Of a DNA stretch of 44,741 nt, positions 16,195 to 24,233 are shown piece by piece. The DNA is from Paenibacillus ferrarius (lineage in GTDB: Bacteria > Bacillota > Bacilli > Paenibacillales > NBRC-103111): assembly GCF_002027705.1 (NCBI RefSeq), contig NZ_MBTG01000043.1, forward strand, positions 1 to 44,741. The letters run 5' to 3'. A model generated the notes under the pieces. It had not been told where the DNA came from, made no database searches, and was given only the letters and a program-made list of their open reading frames with translations. Every line of letters begins with the position of its first letter. Position 1 is the first letter of the stretch. The position numbers and the translations under genes are program-made.

Positions 16195-17571
16195 TTAATG
16201 TATAGTCAATAGATGCCAAGTTTGATTTGTATTCACTAAATGTATGCTATTGCCCTTATTCACGAGATAAGTATTTCCTTTCGCATCCATGTAGGCAGAA
16301 TTGGAGGAGAGATCCGTTAGTTTTTGGATTGAGAAATTCGTGTCTACGGAATAAAACCCGTCAGTTTCTTTAGCTATATTTGTTCCAAATCGGTTGTTAA
16401 ATGATTTTACGATGATTTTCTTTTCCTGAAGTGAGACAATTTCAACGTCGAGACTATTGAATTTCACATTGAGACCATGAACTTCCCCACTCGATTCAAT
16501 GAGCCCGATTTGCGATCGTGGATTCGTGGGTTTGGACAAATTAATATCAGCATCACTAACAAGCCAAACTGAACGATCGGATGTTATGATGAAACGAGTT
16601 GGCCGTTGCGTTAACCCAGGCACGATTTTGGCCGTATGGTCTTTTAGCACATAGGTGTAATATATGGGGAGTGTGGTCCACCACTTTTCTGGATCGCTGT
16701 CATCTTTTTTGGCTCCCACTACAACAAGATCTACATCGTCGGCAATTTTGGTCACAAAACCTACTGGATCGTTACTTACAGACTTTACAGCAGCAAGGTC
16801 CATAATGTCAGTACCTCGATAACGAATCGTATTGCCCACCCGTTCGAAATGTTCGTTCATTTCACCTTCCAAGGAAATGACCGTAGCTCTACTGGAATTG
16901 AGAGCTGCACGTTTAATTGATTCGGCTTCACTATTATCTACTGTAATCGGATCACTCTGCAGGTCCTTGGCAATTTTTAAAATAGTCGAATTCGTTGTAT
17001 CCAGGTAGAGATAGGAATCATCTTCATACAATATATTGTTTAGAATTTGTTTCTTATCAGTTTCAATTCGAAGTCCTTCTGTGCTGTTCCATTGCGTTTC
17101 CCACCCAAATTCGTCATGAACGAATCTCCAGGTCAATGGGAAGTAAGTAATATCTTTATACACCAATATAGGATAAGGTTCATTAGCGTTGTCGATGGGC
17201 TTACCGTTTACTGTGATAGGGAAAGTGGGCATAGCTGCATTTTGTAATTGTTCAACTTGAGAAGCAGTCTCCGGTTTGACCGCAATCCCTTTTGGAGGTA
17301 ATTTGGTAATCGCAAGACCGGTTTCTTGGCTCCAGTAAACTTGCAGTGCAAGTGATTGGCTATAATCCCACGTCATTGGAACATAAGTGATGTCCTTAAA
17401 AAGCAATAGGGGGTATTGTGCAGTTTGGTTGTCAATGGTAACGCCATTAAATTGAACCGGAAAGGGGGCCTTTGTAACAGGAAAGGAACTTGTCGCGGCT
17501 GCAATTGTTGTAGATATCAATGTTAAACTACCAGTCATAGCTAGGGCGATGACTTTCATCATAATTCTCAT
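16195..17571 (-). CDS. secreted stalk-domain (copper amine oxidase N-terminal-like) protein
   Basis: A 458-residue exported protein. A signal peptide (about 1-25, ending IAAAT) is followed by two stalk-type domains: about 37-92 with PLLLFKDITYVPMTW and about 115-170 with PILVYKDITYFPLTW, each starting with a VNG or FNG turn. The remaining 280 residues look beta-rich, like a propeller, and I recognise no catalytic motif. Such stalk domains are frequent on Paenibacillaceae surface proteins. AGGAGG lies seven bases before ATG, and TATAGT/TATACT-like hexamers lie near 17590-17606. The gene lies entirely inside the IS1182-like shell, opposite to the transposase remnant, and separates a sugar importer from its probable regulator. 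Confidence 0.82.
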   Translation of the reverse strand: MRIMMKVIALAMTGSLTLISTTIAAATSSFPVTKAPFPVQFNGVTIDNQTAQYPLLLFKDITYVPMTWDYSQSLALQVYWSQETGLAITKLPPKGIAVKPETASQVEQLQNAAMPTFPITVNGKPIDNANEPYPILVYKDITYFPLTWRFVHDEFGWETQWNSTEGLRIETDKKQILNNILYEDDSYLYLDTTNSTILKIAKDLQSDPITVDNSEAESIKRAALNSSRATVISLEGEMNEHFERVGNTIRYRGTDIMDLAAVKSVSNDPVGFVTKIADDVDLVVVGAKKDDSDPEKWWTTLPIYYTYVLKDHTAKIVPGLTQRPTRFIITSDRSVWLVSDADINLSKPTNPRSQIGLIESSGEVHGLNVKFNSLDVEIVSLQEKKIIVKSFNNRFGTNIAKETDGFYSVDTNFSIQKLTDLSSNSAYMDAKGNTYLVNKGNSIHLVNTNQTWHLLTIH

Positions 17572-17639
17572 TTTGTTTCCTCCTAATAATCCTTGTATAC
17601 TATAGACGAAAAATGATATGGAATAGTTTAAATTTAATG

Positions 17640-17872
17640 GGATATAATTACAATATTTTCATGAAAAACAACCGTGGTTTTAAAAAGTTTCTGCTTCGAG
17701 GCTTATCAAAAGTAAGTTTGGAGGTCGGGTGGCTTTCCCTTGCCCACAATCTGCTCAAGAAAGCAGCAGTGGGTGCCAAAAACAAAGAAGCTAAGCAGAT
17801 ACAAGCTACAAGCCGCTTAGCTCCTTTTTCATTCAAATATTACCTTTTCCAACGATTGAGCCTGTTCTGACT
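17640..17872 (+). pseudogene. C-terminal remnant of an IS1182-family transposase
   Basis: The plus-strand frame reads MKNNRGFKKFLLRGLSKVSL and continues VGWLSLAHNLLKKAA, the typical C-terminal end of IS1182-type DDE transposases. Everything upstream of the NNRGF stretch is absent and replaced by the stalk gene. A hairpin (AGCTAAGC/GCTTAGCT, 17790-17822, followed by CCTTTTT) lies near its end and the right inverted repeat follows. It cannot encode an active enzyme. Confidence 0.75.
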
Positions 17873-17912
17873 ATTGATAATAGTTACTTTTGAGACAGCC
17901 CCCGCTAGTAAG

Positions 17913-20282
17913 TTATTTATCTATCAGTTCCTTATATTTGCCTGGCGTAATGCCTTCGACTTTTTTGAAAACACGAATGAAGGCATTAATATCATTAAAA
18001 CCTACCCCATAAGCGGCATCTCCGACAGATTGCTCCTGCTGTCTGAGCAGCTGCTTCGACTTGTTGATTCTCACTTTGTTAATGCGGTCGAGCAGCCCTT
18101 CTCCGGCGTAATCCTTAAAGAGCTTGGAAAGATAAGTGGCTTTCCGGTCGAAATGGCTGCCGATCATGGTGACGTTCAAATTGGCATCGGTATAATTGTG
18201 TTCAATGAAAGTGGACACTTCTTCGACTAGCTGCTGCATCGCCTTTTGCCGTGTTTGCGAAATAGTAATCTGCCGCTTGGCTGCTGTGTACGTACAGACT
18301 TGCGCAAGCATATCATTCAGCTGCTTTTGCATATCTTGAACAGTTTTGCTGCCCAGCAAACGATCGATGAGTTGCGGGTTGCGAATAAAAAAGCTCTCTT
18401 GAATATCGCCGGTTTCGCTGATGCTTTTCATCATCGTAGTGATAAGGCCTAGCATGAGGCATTTGGCCAGAGAAACAGAGATATCGCGGCATTCAAAATT
18501 TCGGTGCATGATATCGGATAAAATCTGCTGCGCTTCGGCCAGCTCGCCAAGCTTGAGAGTATACAGAAATTGTTGCTCAACCTGCTGGGGATAATCATAT
18601 CCCGTGTTCGTTTCACTAATGACATTGGTCTGTAAATCATCATAAGCGAGAATTTCACGTCCTCCCATAACCATCTTGAAGGCCATGGAATCAAGCGCTT
18701 CAAGGAAAGCCTGCGGAACATCAGCCAATTGTTCATGAATGCTGCTTATCGCTATGGTAAGGTGAATGTTGTATGTCGCTGAAAGGAAAGCCTGTGCTTC
18801 CTCGGCAATGCGAAGCAGTTCCTCTTTGGAACTTCTCTCATTGTCGGTGGTTAGATTGACTAAACAAGTCAGGGTATCGTCGATTTCCGCTGCATAGCCG
18901 CGGTGCTGCCCAGCCAATAGCTCCTCTACCACATTCATTACAATGAACTGAAGAAATTTCCAAGATTCTTCTTCCGACAAATGAGTGATGCGTTCCGTGA
19001 ACGTCTCGCTTTTATCCACAACGAACAGCATAACGGCATAATCACGCCGATCCAGCTTCATTTCGAACGTTGTTAAAGCTTCATGTATCGGAATCTGACT
19101 GTTCAGTTTACCTTTGAGCAGCTTTTCAATAAAGTGGGAGCGGACAATTCGGCGCTGCTGCTCCATTTTCGTTTTGGAATCGGCGACTTCAATCAAGGTT
19201 CTGTCTACAGCTTCTTGGATGAAATGAAATTCATTGAATCGCTGGTGAGACGTGTTGTTCTGTTTCATAGAGAAGGCGTGAACAAGGCGGCGAACAGGAT
19301 GATAATTCCTTCGTAAAAAGATATACGTCAGAATGCCTCCCCCAAGCAAGCTAATCGCCATGCTGATATAGGTCAGATTGCGGACATGCGCCGCTTTTTG
19401 CCAATAGATCACGCTGGGCATGATCGAAACGTATTTTAATTTGGAACGAGGGGATTGGATATTGAAGACTTCATATTTCTCCCCGTTTGAGCCGGTGTAA
19501 TAGAACTGCGTTGATCGGGCTAATTCCTCAAAAGGAAAACCGGAAGGCAGTGTATCCGTCGAATTGGAGGCAAGAATTTGATTTTCTTCGTTGAGAATAA
19601 GAACATGACCTTTGTTGAAAATTTCCATATTCTGAATGGCGCCAAGAATACGTGATTGATCCACCATAATGACATTAGTGGCAACAGGGTTATTATGCTC
19701 CATCGGATAAGTGCTGATATATGCGACTGTTTTGAGCAGCTTGTTTTCACTGCCGATGCGGTACATGGGAATGAAGCCTTTGAAATTGCTGCGATTGAGT
19801 GTGGATTGCCAGGAAGTGTAGCTAAACGCCTCGCTTTTGTGCAAGGTATCGTAAGCAAAGCTGCTTGTTCGAACGGTAGCAGGAAGAATCACAGATTGAT
19901 CCTTATTCAGATAGACATAGAAGGAATCGATGAGTGGGTAAGAGGTCTGATATAGGCTGAGGCTGCGGGCAATCTGGTACAGATCATACCTGTATTCTTT
20001 GGGATAAGCGTCATATTTATTGGAATAGAGCAGCTCCTGCATGTTCACATTCCAGGTCATTTCGAAATTCAGCTGCTCCATCGCTTTGAATTGATTGTCC
20101 ATAACTTCGCGTACTTGCTTCAATAAGGAATCATTCGCTTGTTGAATTTCTTCTTTCAGCGTTCGATTCGATTCCACATACAATAATAAGCCAATGGCTA
20201 CAGGTAAAAGGAGAATCACGATATAGGAGATCATCCAGGGTAAGACAATACTTTGTCTATTGATGATGACTTTATTCCGCAT
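17913..20282 (-). CDS. membrane-anchored AraC-family sensor-regulator (YesS/YtdP-like)
   Basis: A 789-residue one-component regulator: membrane segment near 15-35, an extracellular Cache-like sensor domain, a second membrane segment near 290-310, a cytoplasmic linker and an AraC double helix-turn-helix in the last 100 residues (LNVTMIGSHFDRKATYLSKL, GFNDINAFIRVFKKVEGITP). Start at 20282 is supported by AAGGGGGT seven bases upstream; the frame is open for 77 further codons without such a site. Proteins of this kind control neighbouring LplABC-type sugar importers in response to an extracellular glycan. The IS1182-like segment ends about 11 bp past the stop. Confidence 0.88.
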   Translation of the reverse strand: MRNKVIINRQSIVLPWMISYIVILLLPVAIGLLLYVESNRTLKEEIQQANDSLLKQVREVMDNQFKAMEQLNFEMTWNVNMQELLYSNKYDAYPKEYRYDLYQIARSLSLYQTSYPLIDSFYVYLNKDQSVILPATVRTSSFAYDTLHKSEAFSYTSWQSTLNRSNFKGFIPMYRIGSENKLLKTVAYISTYPMEHNNPVATNVIMVDQSRILGAIQNMEIFNKGHVLILNEENQILASNSTDTLPSGFPFEELARSTQFYYTGSNGEKYEVFNIQSPRSKLKYVSIMPSVIYWQKAAHVRNLTYISMAISLLGGGILTYIFLRRNYHPVRRLVHAFSMKQNNTSHQRFNEFHFIQEAVDRTLIEVADSKTKMEQQRRIVRSHFIEKLLKGKLNSQIPIHEALTTFEMKLDRRDYAVMLFVVDKSETFTERITHLSEEESWKFLQFIVMNVVEELLAGQHRGYAAEIDDTLTCLVNLTTDNERSSKEELLRIAEEAQAFLSATYNIHLTIAISSIHEQLADVPQAFLEALDSMAFKMVMGGREILAYDDLQTNVISETNTGYDYPQQVEQQFLYTLKLGELAEAQQILSDIMHRNFECRDISVSLAKCLMLGLITTMMKSISETGDIQESFFIRNPQLIDRLLGSKTVQDMQKQLNDMLAQVCTYTAAKRQITISQTRQKAMQQLVEEVSTFIEHNYTDANLNVTMIGSHFDRKATYLSKLFKDYAGEGLLDRINKVRINKSKQLLRQQEQSVGDAAYGVGFNDINAFIRVFKKVEGITPGKYKELIDK

Positions 20283-20400
20283 GACAGGTACCCCCTTATA
20301 ACCGTTACAAGAAAATGAGCATAAAGCTTCGCAAATGAATGCGCTGTCATTCCATTGTATGGCCTTTCCATCGTTGAAGTCAACGACGGAAAGAACCATT

Positions 20401-21666
20401 TTAACTGGATTCATCCACAGGTTTAAAGCGATTTTTGCCGAAAAAGAAATAAAACAAATAGGAAATAAGGGAGTAGACGACAGCTGTGATGCAGAAAGCA
20501 TACGCATAGCCATAGTAAGAGCCGTAACGGAACACGAGGCCTGTACTCACCGGAGAAGCAAGAAACCAGCCCAGATTAAATACGGCTTCGCCTGAACTGG
20601 AGGCTAGTCCGCGGAGCGAACGGTGAACATAACTCATTTTGATCGAATTGTAAAAAGGGTTGGCTGCGTTCATTAAAGCTTGTCTGAACAAGTAACCGCC
20701 TGACGATAAGTAGAAGTTAGCTGAGAAAGCCGTCAGCAGCAGGAATGGGATGGAGCTTAGCTGCAAATAAACGACAGATTTCACTTCCCCATAGCGCTTA
20801 ACGATCATAGGCCCAATGAGAAAAGCGATAGCCGTAGCTCCTTGTCCTAACGCCACCACGATACCGATTGCTGATTTGGACGCTTCAAACCGATCCTCAA
20901 AGTAGACATTCAAATAAGGAACGACCATTCCGCCAGCTGTCGAGGACAAAAGCCCCAGCAAGCAAAAAATACCAATGACTTGAATCGACGTTTTGTGGGA
21001 ACTCCATAGCTCTTTAACGTGCAGCTTTTCGCGTTTTGGCTGAATTTCCTGTTCGCTTTTGTCAAAAAGAGCCATTGGAATGACGCCAAGCGCGGCGATC
21101 CCAACGCCAATCAGCAAGGTATATCGCAAGCTGTGTATTTCGTCAAACCCAATCATGAATTGAAAAAAGTCGCAAAGCACACCGCCAAGCGCAATGCCGA
21201 TGACATTGGCAAGCATGACCAAAGCCATATTGAAGCTGAACAAGTGAACCCGCTGCTGGGGTGTAGAGTTGTTCGCCATAAAAGGCAAAATCGTTGCAGA
21301 GACCACAGCAAGAGCCAGACCGCCGAAGAAAGCGCTGACGAGCATCCCCTGTTGGCCTTCAATTAAGGAGCGGGCCGTCAATGCGGCTAAAGTGAAAATA
21401 AGTCCAAACGTAATGACGCGCTTCGGTCCGAGCCGATCGTTCATAATGCCGGCAGGTATTAGAATGAGTGCGGAGGCAAGAGCTGTCATGCCAACGATAC
21501 TTCCTACGGTCGTCTGCTCATAGCCCAAACTTTTCACATAGAGATTATAAACGAGACCAAACATGCCCAAACCTAAATTCCAAACAAAATTAAACCAAAA
21601 GAATAGCAAAATATTGCGACTGTACCCGCTAAATTGCGTCTTCCACTCCTGAAGTAAATGTGTCAT
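20401..21666 (-). CDS. MFS transporter
   Basis: A 421-residue integral membrane protein with 12 predicted hydrophobic segments and the MFS motif A, GIMNDRLGPKRV, after the second segment. It is a secondary carrier, probably an efflux or sugar-type permease; the substrate is unknown. I set the start at ATG 21666 after an AGGAAC site; the open frame upstream (to 21927) lies across the promoter region of the divergent gene and is not credible. It precedes the AraC sensor gene by 118 bp on the same strand. Confidence 0.85.
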   Translation of the reverse strand: MTHLLQEWKTQFSGYSRNILLFFWFNFVWNLGLGMFGLVYNLYVKSLGYEQTTVGSIVGMTALASALILIPAGIMNDRLGPKRVITFGLIFTLAALTARSLIEGQQGMLVSAFFGGLALAVVSATILPFMANNSTPQQRVHLFSFNMALVMLANVIGIALGGVLCDFFQFMIGFDEIHSLRYTLLIGVGIAALGVIPMALFDKSEQEIQPKREKLHVKELWSSHKTSIQVIGIFCLLGLLSSTAGGMVVPYLNVYFEDRFEASKSAIGIVVALGQGATAIAFLIGPMIVKRYGEVKSVVYLQLSSIPFLLLTAFSANFYLSSGGYLFRQALMNAANPFYNSIKMSYVHRSLRGLASSSGEAVFNLGWFLASPVSTGLVFRYGSYYGYAYAFCITAVVYSLISYLFYFFFGKNRFKPVDESS

Positions 21667-21775
21667 GAGTTGTTCCTGCCTTTGGATTCTGTGTCTAATT
21701 TGTAACCGCCTTATCCATTCTACCACCGGTAAATAATTTTGAACACGGGAAAGACTTGATATTCGAACTGATCTG

Positions 21776-21781
21776 TATAAT
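21776..21781 (+). promoter_or_regulatory. -10 element before the YdjO-like gene
   Basis: TATAAT lies 42 bp before the ATG of the YdjO-like gene. A TTGATA 14 bp upstream is too close to be a normal -35, so only the -10 is proposed. Confidence 0.4.
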
Positions 21782-21823
21782 AATAAGTAGTCTAATCTAC
21801 GAAACAGGGAGAACATAACTGAA

Positions 21824-22057
21824 ATGTCTACATCAACGAGTGCCGTGACGGAAGAACAGAAGCCAGAAGTCGAACAAATTGAGATTTGGAAATGTAAGGA
21901 GACGGATTGTAAAGCATGGGTTCGCAAAGAATTCGTTACGGAAGCTTTACCGTCTTGTCCATTATGTAAAAATCCGATGGTGCGCAGCTATAAGCATGTG
22001 CCTGTGGCGGCTAAAAAAGGAAATAAAAAGTTTTTAGTAGGAAAAAAACGGTTCTAA
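21824..22057 (+). CDS. YdjO-like small zinc-ribbon-type protein
   Basis: A 77-residue protein with two cysteine pairs, CKETDC and CPLC, and the pattern W-C-C-W-R-F-P-CPLC-M that matches the YdjO family of Bacillus (described as cold-inducible). The spacing suggests a single zinc site. The Lys-rich tail may contact nucleic acid (inference). It is a single gene with its own strong terminator at 22082-22135, divergent from the MFS transporter. Confidence 0.8.
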   Translation: MSTSTSAVTEEQKPEVEQIEIWKCKETDCKAWVRKEFVTEALPSCPLCKNPMVRSYKHVPVAAKKGNKKFLVGKKRF

Positions 22058-22081
22058 TTTGATTTTTTCCAAAGCATACAT

Positions 22082-22135
22082 AGACCCAAGCATCTTCGAC
22101 CTAACTTGAAGAGTGATGCTTGTGGTCTTTTTTTT
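22082..22135 (+). terminator. rho-independent terminator after the YdjO-like gene
   Basis: AGACC-AAGCATC-TTC pairs with GAA-GATGCTT-GGTCT and is followed by eight T residues. Confidence 0.85.
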
Positions 22136-22187
22136 ATGGCAAGAATCCTTGAGGGCAAGCATACGCTGATAGAGAGGGGGAGTGTCT

Positions 22188-22634
22188 ATGCAAAAATGGC
22201 CCGAACTTAATCTAAGCGACGATGCCAGCAAGCTGCTTGTGGAGCTGAGGGACAGGAAAAATAAATGGGACAAGCTCAAAGCCACTCAGCCCATCTATGC
22301 CATACTGACGGCAGTGTTCATTCTCTATTTTCTCATTACCTTCTATCGGAAAGTGCTGCTGCCCTCCGGCGGCAATGCGCTGTCCATTCTCGATTTGGTC
22401 ATCTCCAACTCGCTTCTCTCCGGCTCGCTGCTGGCTTGTATATCGCTTTTCCTGTTCACAAGGAATCGTGTCATGCAAATTGAAAAAGCGAAGACGAAAT
22501 ATGAAAATTTACGCATCGAAACGATCGAAAAGCTGGACACGTCCTGGCTCAAGGATGTAAAGTCGGAAGCAAGGGATCAGATTTCAAGCTTTTTATATGA
22601 CGAATATGATATTAATATTGTGTTTAAGAGCTAG
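22188..22634 (+). CDS. DUF2663 (YpbF-like) membrane protein
   Basis: A 148-residue protein with two hydrophobic segments (about 38-55 and 70-92) flanked by charged helical ends; the C-terminal half is coiled-coil-like. Size and layout resemble the YpbF/DUF2663 family of Bacillus, whose role is unknown. Start ATG 22188 is seven bases after GAGAGGGGGA; a GTG at 22182 would be too close. It precedes the CBM9-like gene by 17 bp. Confidence 0.65.
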   Translation: MQKWPELNLSDDASKLLVELRDRKNKWDKLKATQPIYAILTAVFILYFLITFYRKVLLPSGGNALSILDLVISNSLLSGSLLACISLFLFTRNRVMQIEKAKTKYENLRIETIEKLDTSWLKDVKSEARDQISSFLYDEYDINIVFKS

Positions 22635-22651
22635 AGATGGGAGACAAATTG

Positions 22652-23260
22652 ATGACTAGGATGAACTATGAATGCGGCTTTATCGAGGTTTTGAATATTC
22701 CTTGGGAGAAAATACAGGCTCATTCGCTGAGCGAAGTTGTGACAGGGCAGAAACCTAGACTTGCGACGCAATTTCGAGCTTGTTGGACCAAGGAAGCCTT
22801 GCATGTTCGTTTCGAATGCGAGGATGATCATGTGGTGGCGACGATGGAGCGTCGGGATGATCCGCTTTATTTGGAGGATGTCGTTGAGGTGTTCATCGAT
22901 ACCGTCGGTACGGGCAGTGTCTACTATGAGTTCGAGGTGAGTCCTCGGAACGTAGTCTTTGACGCGCTGATCCACAACGATTTGGTTGGGGACAAAGAGG
23001 TTGATGTGTCATGGGATGCGCTAGGTTTCCATACGGAAGTATGGCTGAGAGAGGACGGCTGGCGGATTTACGATCTGCGCTTCCCTTTTGCGGATCTGGG
23101 ACAGCCTACGCCAAATCCCGGTGCTGAGTGGGGCTGGAACCTTTATCGGATTGATGACGATGTGGAAGGGCAGCGGCACTATGCCGCGTGGTCTCCAACG
23201 GGTGAAGTCAACTTTCATATTCCTCAGCGATTTGGAACGCTGACATTTGTGAAGGGATAA
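22652..23260 (+). CDS. CBM9-like carbohydrate-binding protein, cytoplasmic type
   Basis: A 202-residue beta-sandwich protein. The pattern ACWTKEALHVRFECEDDHV, then DVVEVFIDT and YYEFEVSPRN, and the end NFHIPQRFGTLTF, match the CBM9-like family, which has a carbohydrate-binding fold. There is no signal peptide, so it is either cytoplasmic or released otherwise. I choose ATG 22652, eight bases after GGGAG. Ligand and role are unknown. Confidence 0.78.
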   Translation: MTRMNYECGFIEVLNIPWEKIQAHSLSEVVTGQKPRLATQFRACWTKEALHVRFECEDDHVVATMERRDDPLYLEDVVEVFIDTVGTGSVYYEFEVSPRNVVFDALIHNDLVGDKEVDVSWDALGFHTEVWLREDGWRIYDLRFPFADLGQPTPNPGAEWGWNLYRIDDDVEGQRHYAAWSPTGEVNFHIPQRFGTLTFVKG

Positions 23261-23459
23261 CGAGACAAAGACAGGAATGAAGTAATATAGACAAGAGGAT
23301 ACGAACGTGCTCGGCCTTAGAGCCTCTTTTGATGTAAAGTTGAAGAAATGATCGCATTTCAAAAAATTAAGAGGCCTGTGGGATTGAATGAGGCTCAGCC
23401 AAAGCCATCGTTAGCGATGCGCCGCCTTTATAGACGGAATCCGCGGCTCATTGATTTCG

Positions 23460-23486
23460 AAAAGCCTGCAAAAGTGCAGGCTTTTT
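23460..23486 (+). terminator. rho-independent terminator AAAAGCCTGC/GCAGGCTTTTT
   Basis: A near-perfect 10-bp stem with a short loop, A-run on the left and T-run on the right, usable in both directions. It is the first strong stop after the CBM9-like gene. Confidence 0.75.
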
Positions 23487-23508
23487 CAGCGAAATCGGGT
23501 GAAAAATG

Positions 23509-23642
23509 AAAATACCTGCGATTATGCAGGTATTTTCGGCCTTTCCATCCAGCAATGCTGAAATAGCTTCAAAAGGATGCATAATCGCAGGCTTTTCCCT
23601 ATTTTCCCCATATCCATACCGAAAAGGATGCATAATTGCAGG
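23509..23642. repeat. GGATGCATAAT-GCAGG repeat: one inverted and two direct copies
   Basis: AAAAGGATGCATAAT(C/T)GCAGG occurs at 23571-23591 and 23622-23642 (51-bp spacing). The inverted core CCTGCGATTATGC is at 23515-23527, inside a hairpin with GCAGGTATTTT. The spacing and the mix of direct and inverted copies resemble the other two intergenic repeat arrays although the core differs. Confidence 0.65.
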
Positions 23643-23689
23643 AATTACGTGAAATAGGCAGACGGGCCAGCGGCCATCTGCCTGCATGA

Positions 23690-23997
23690 GCAAACTCAAG
23701 CGACTCAAGCTACCCAAGCTACCCAAGCTACCCAAGCTACCCAAGCTACCCAAGCTACCCAAGCTACCCCAGCTACTCAAGCGACTCAAGTTACTTAAGC
23801 GACTCCAGCTACCCAAGCAACTCCAGCTACTCAAGCTACCCAAGCTACCCCAGCTACTCCAGCTACCCAAGCGACCCAAGCTAATCCAAGCGACCCAAGC
23901 GGGCCAAGCTACCCATGCTACTCCAGCTACTCAAGCTACTCAAGCTACCCCAGCCAACTCCACCAACTCCACCAACTCAACAAACTCAACAAACTGA
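23690..23997. repeat. 9-bp minisatellite, unit CCCAAGCTA with variants
   Basis: About 300 bp of tandem 9-bp units. The first part (23705-23766) is almost perfect; the rest is degenerate, with CTC and CCC variants and a few phase shifts, and ends in CCAACTCCA and CAAACTCAA units. Translation gives KLP, QAT or SYP repeats depending on frame. One plus frame (23686-23997) stays open for 103 codons, but it lacks a ribosome site and a globular domain. I regard it as noncoding DNA. Confidence 0.8.
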
Positions 23998-24118
23998 AGC
24001 TACTTAAGCCAATCCACCATGAAAGTGTGTATAAACAGAAAGACAGGTATAACCCTATTGCCAACTGTTTTCCGAAATACAAGGGTATCCGTGTATGAAC
24101 GATTCCTCAGCAACATGC

Positions 24119-24166
24119 AAAAACGCCTCCAAAACCGCTGCACAAGAGTGGAAGGAGGCGTTTTTT
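24119..24166. terminator. composite CCTCC/CCGCT terminator (family member 3) after rocD
   Basis: AAACGCCTCC pairs with GGAGGCGTTT, with an inner CCGCT/AGTGG stem; A-run and T-run on opposite sides make it bidirectional. It ends the ornithine aminotransferase message. Related to 1854-1898 and 12326-12369. Confidence 0.85.
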
Positions 24167-24233
24167 GATAGGTTCAAAAATGATTTTTACGACAGCCGCT
24201 TTCCGGCCTTGCTGGCGGCAAGAGGTGATCTGC

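Larger units (their letters stand above)
16121..17902. mobile_element. IS1182-like shell carrying a stalk-protein gene (possible mobile insertion cassette)
   Basis: The left end GGGCTGTCTCAAAAAGT (16121-16137) and the reverse complement of the right end (GGGGCTGTCTCAAAAGT, 17886-17902) are near-identical inverted repeats. Just inside the left end the ATTTGAACAA stretch, and inside the right end the ACGATTGA...GTTACTT stretch, both match the miniature element at 28528-28728. The right part also encodes the C-terminus of an IS1182-type transposase. The interior holds a stalk-domain gene on the opposite strand. No target duplication is obvious. Confidence 0.65.
23261..23690. other. gene-free stretch with hairpins and short repeats
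   Basis: No gene is supported. It holds a terminator (23460-23486) and a repeat block with inverted and direct copies of a GCATAAT-GCAGG motif (23509-23642). The first 190 bp show nothing I recognise apart from short GC-rich complementary stretches. Confidence 0.6.

Noticed and set aside
16121..17902. Intact IS1182 element
   Set aside because: Only the last part of the transposase frame remains; most of the interior is an unrelated gene on the other strand.
23686..23997. 103-codon plus-strand frame made of KLP and QAT repeats
   Set aside because: It is the translated 9-bp minisatellite, with no ribosome site and no domain; the opposite strand shows a similar artefact.
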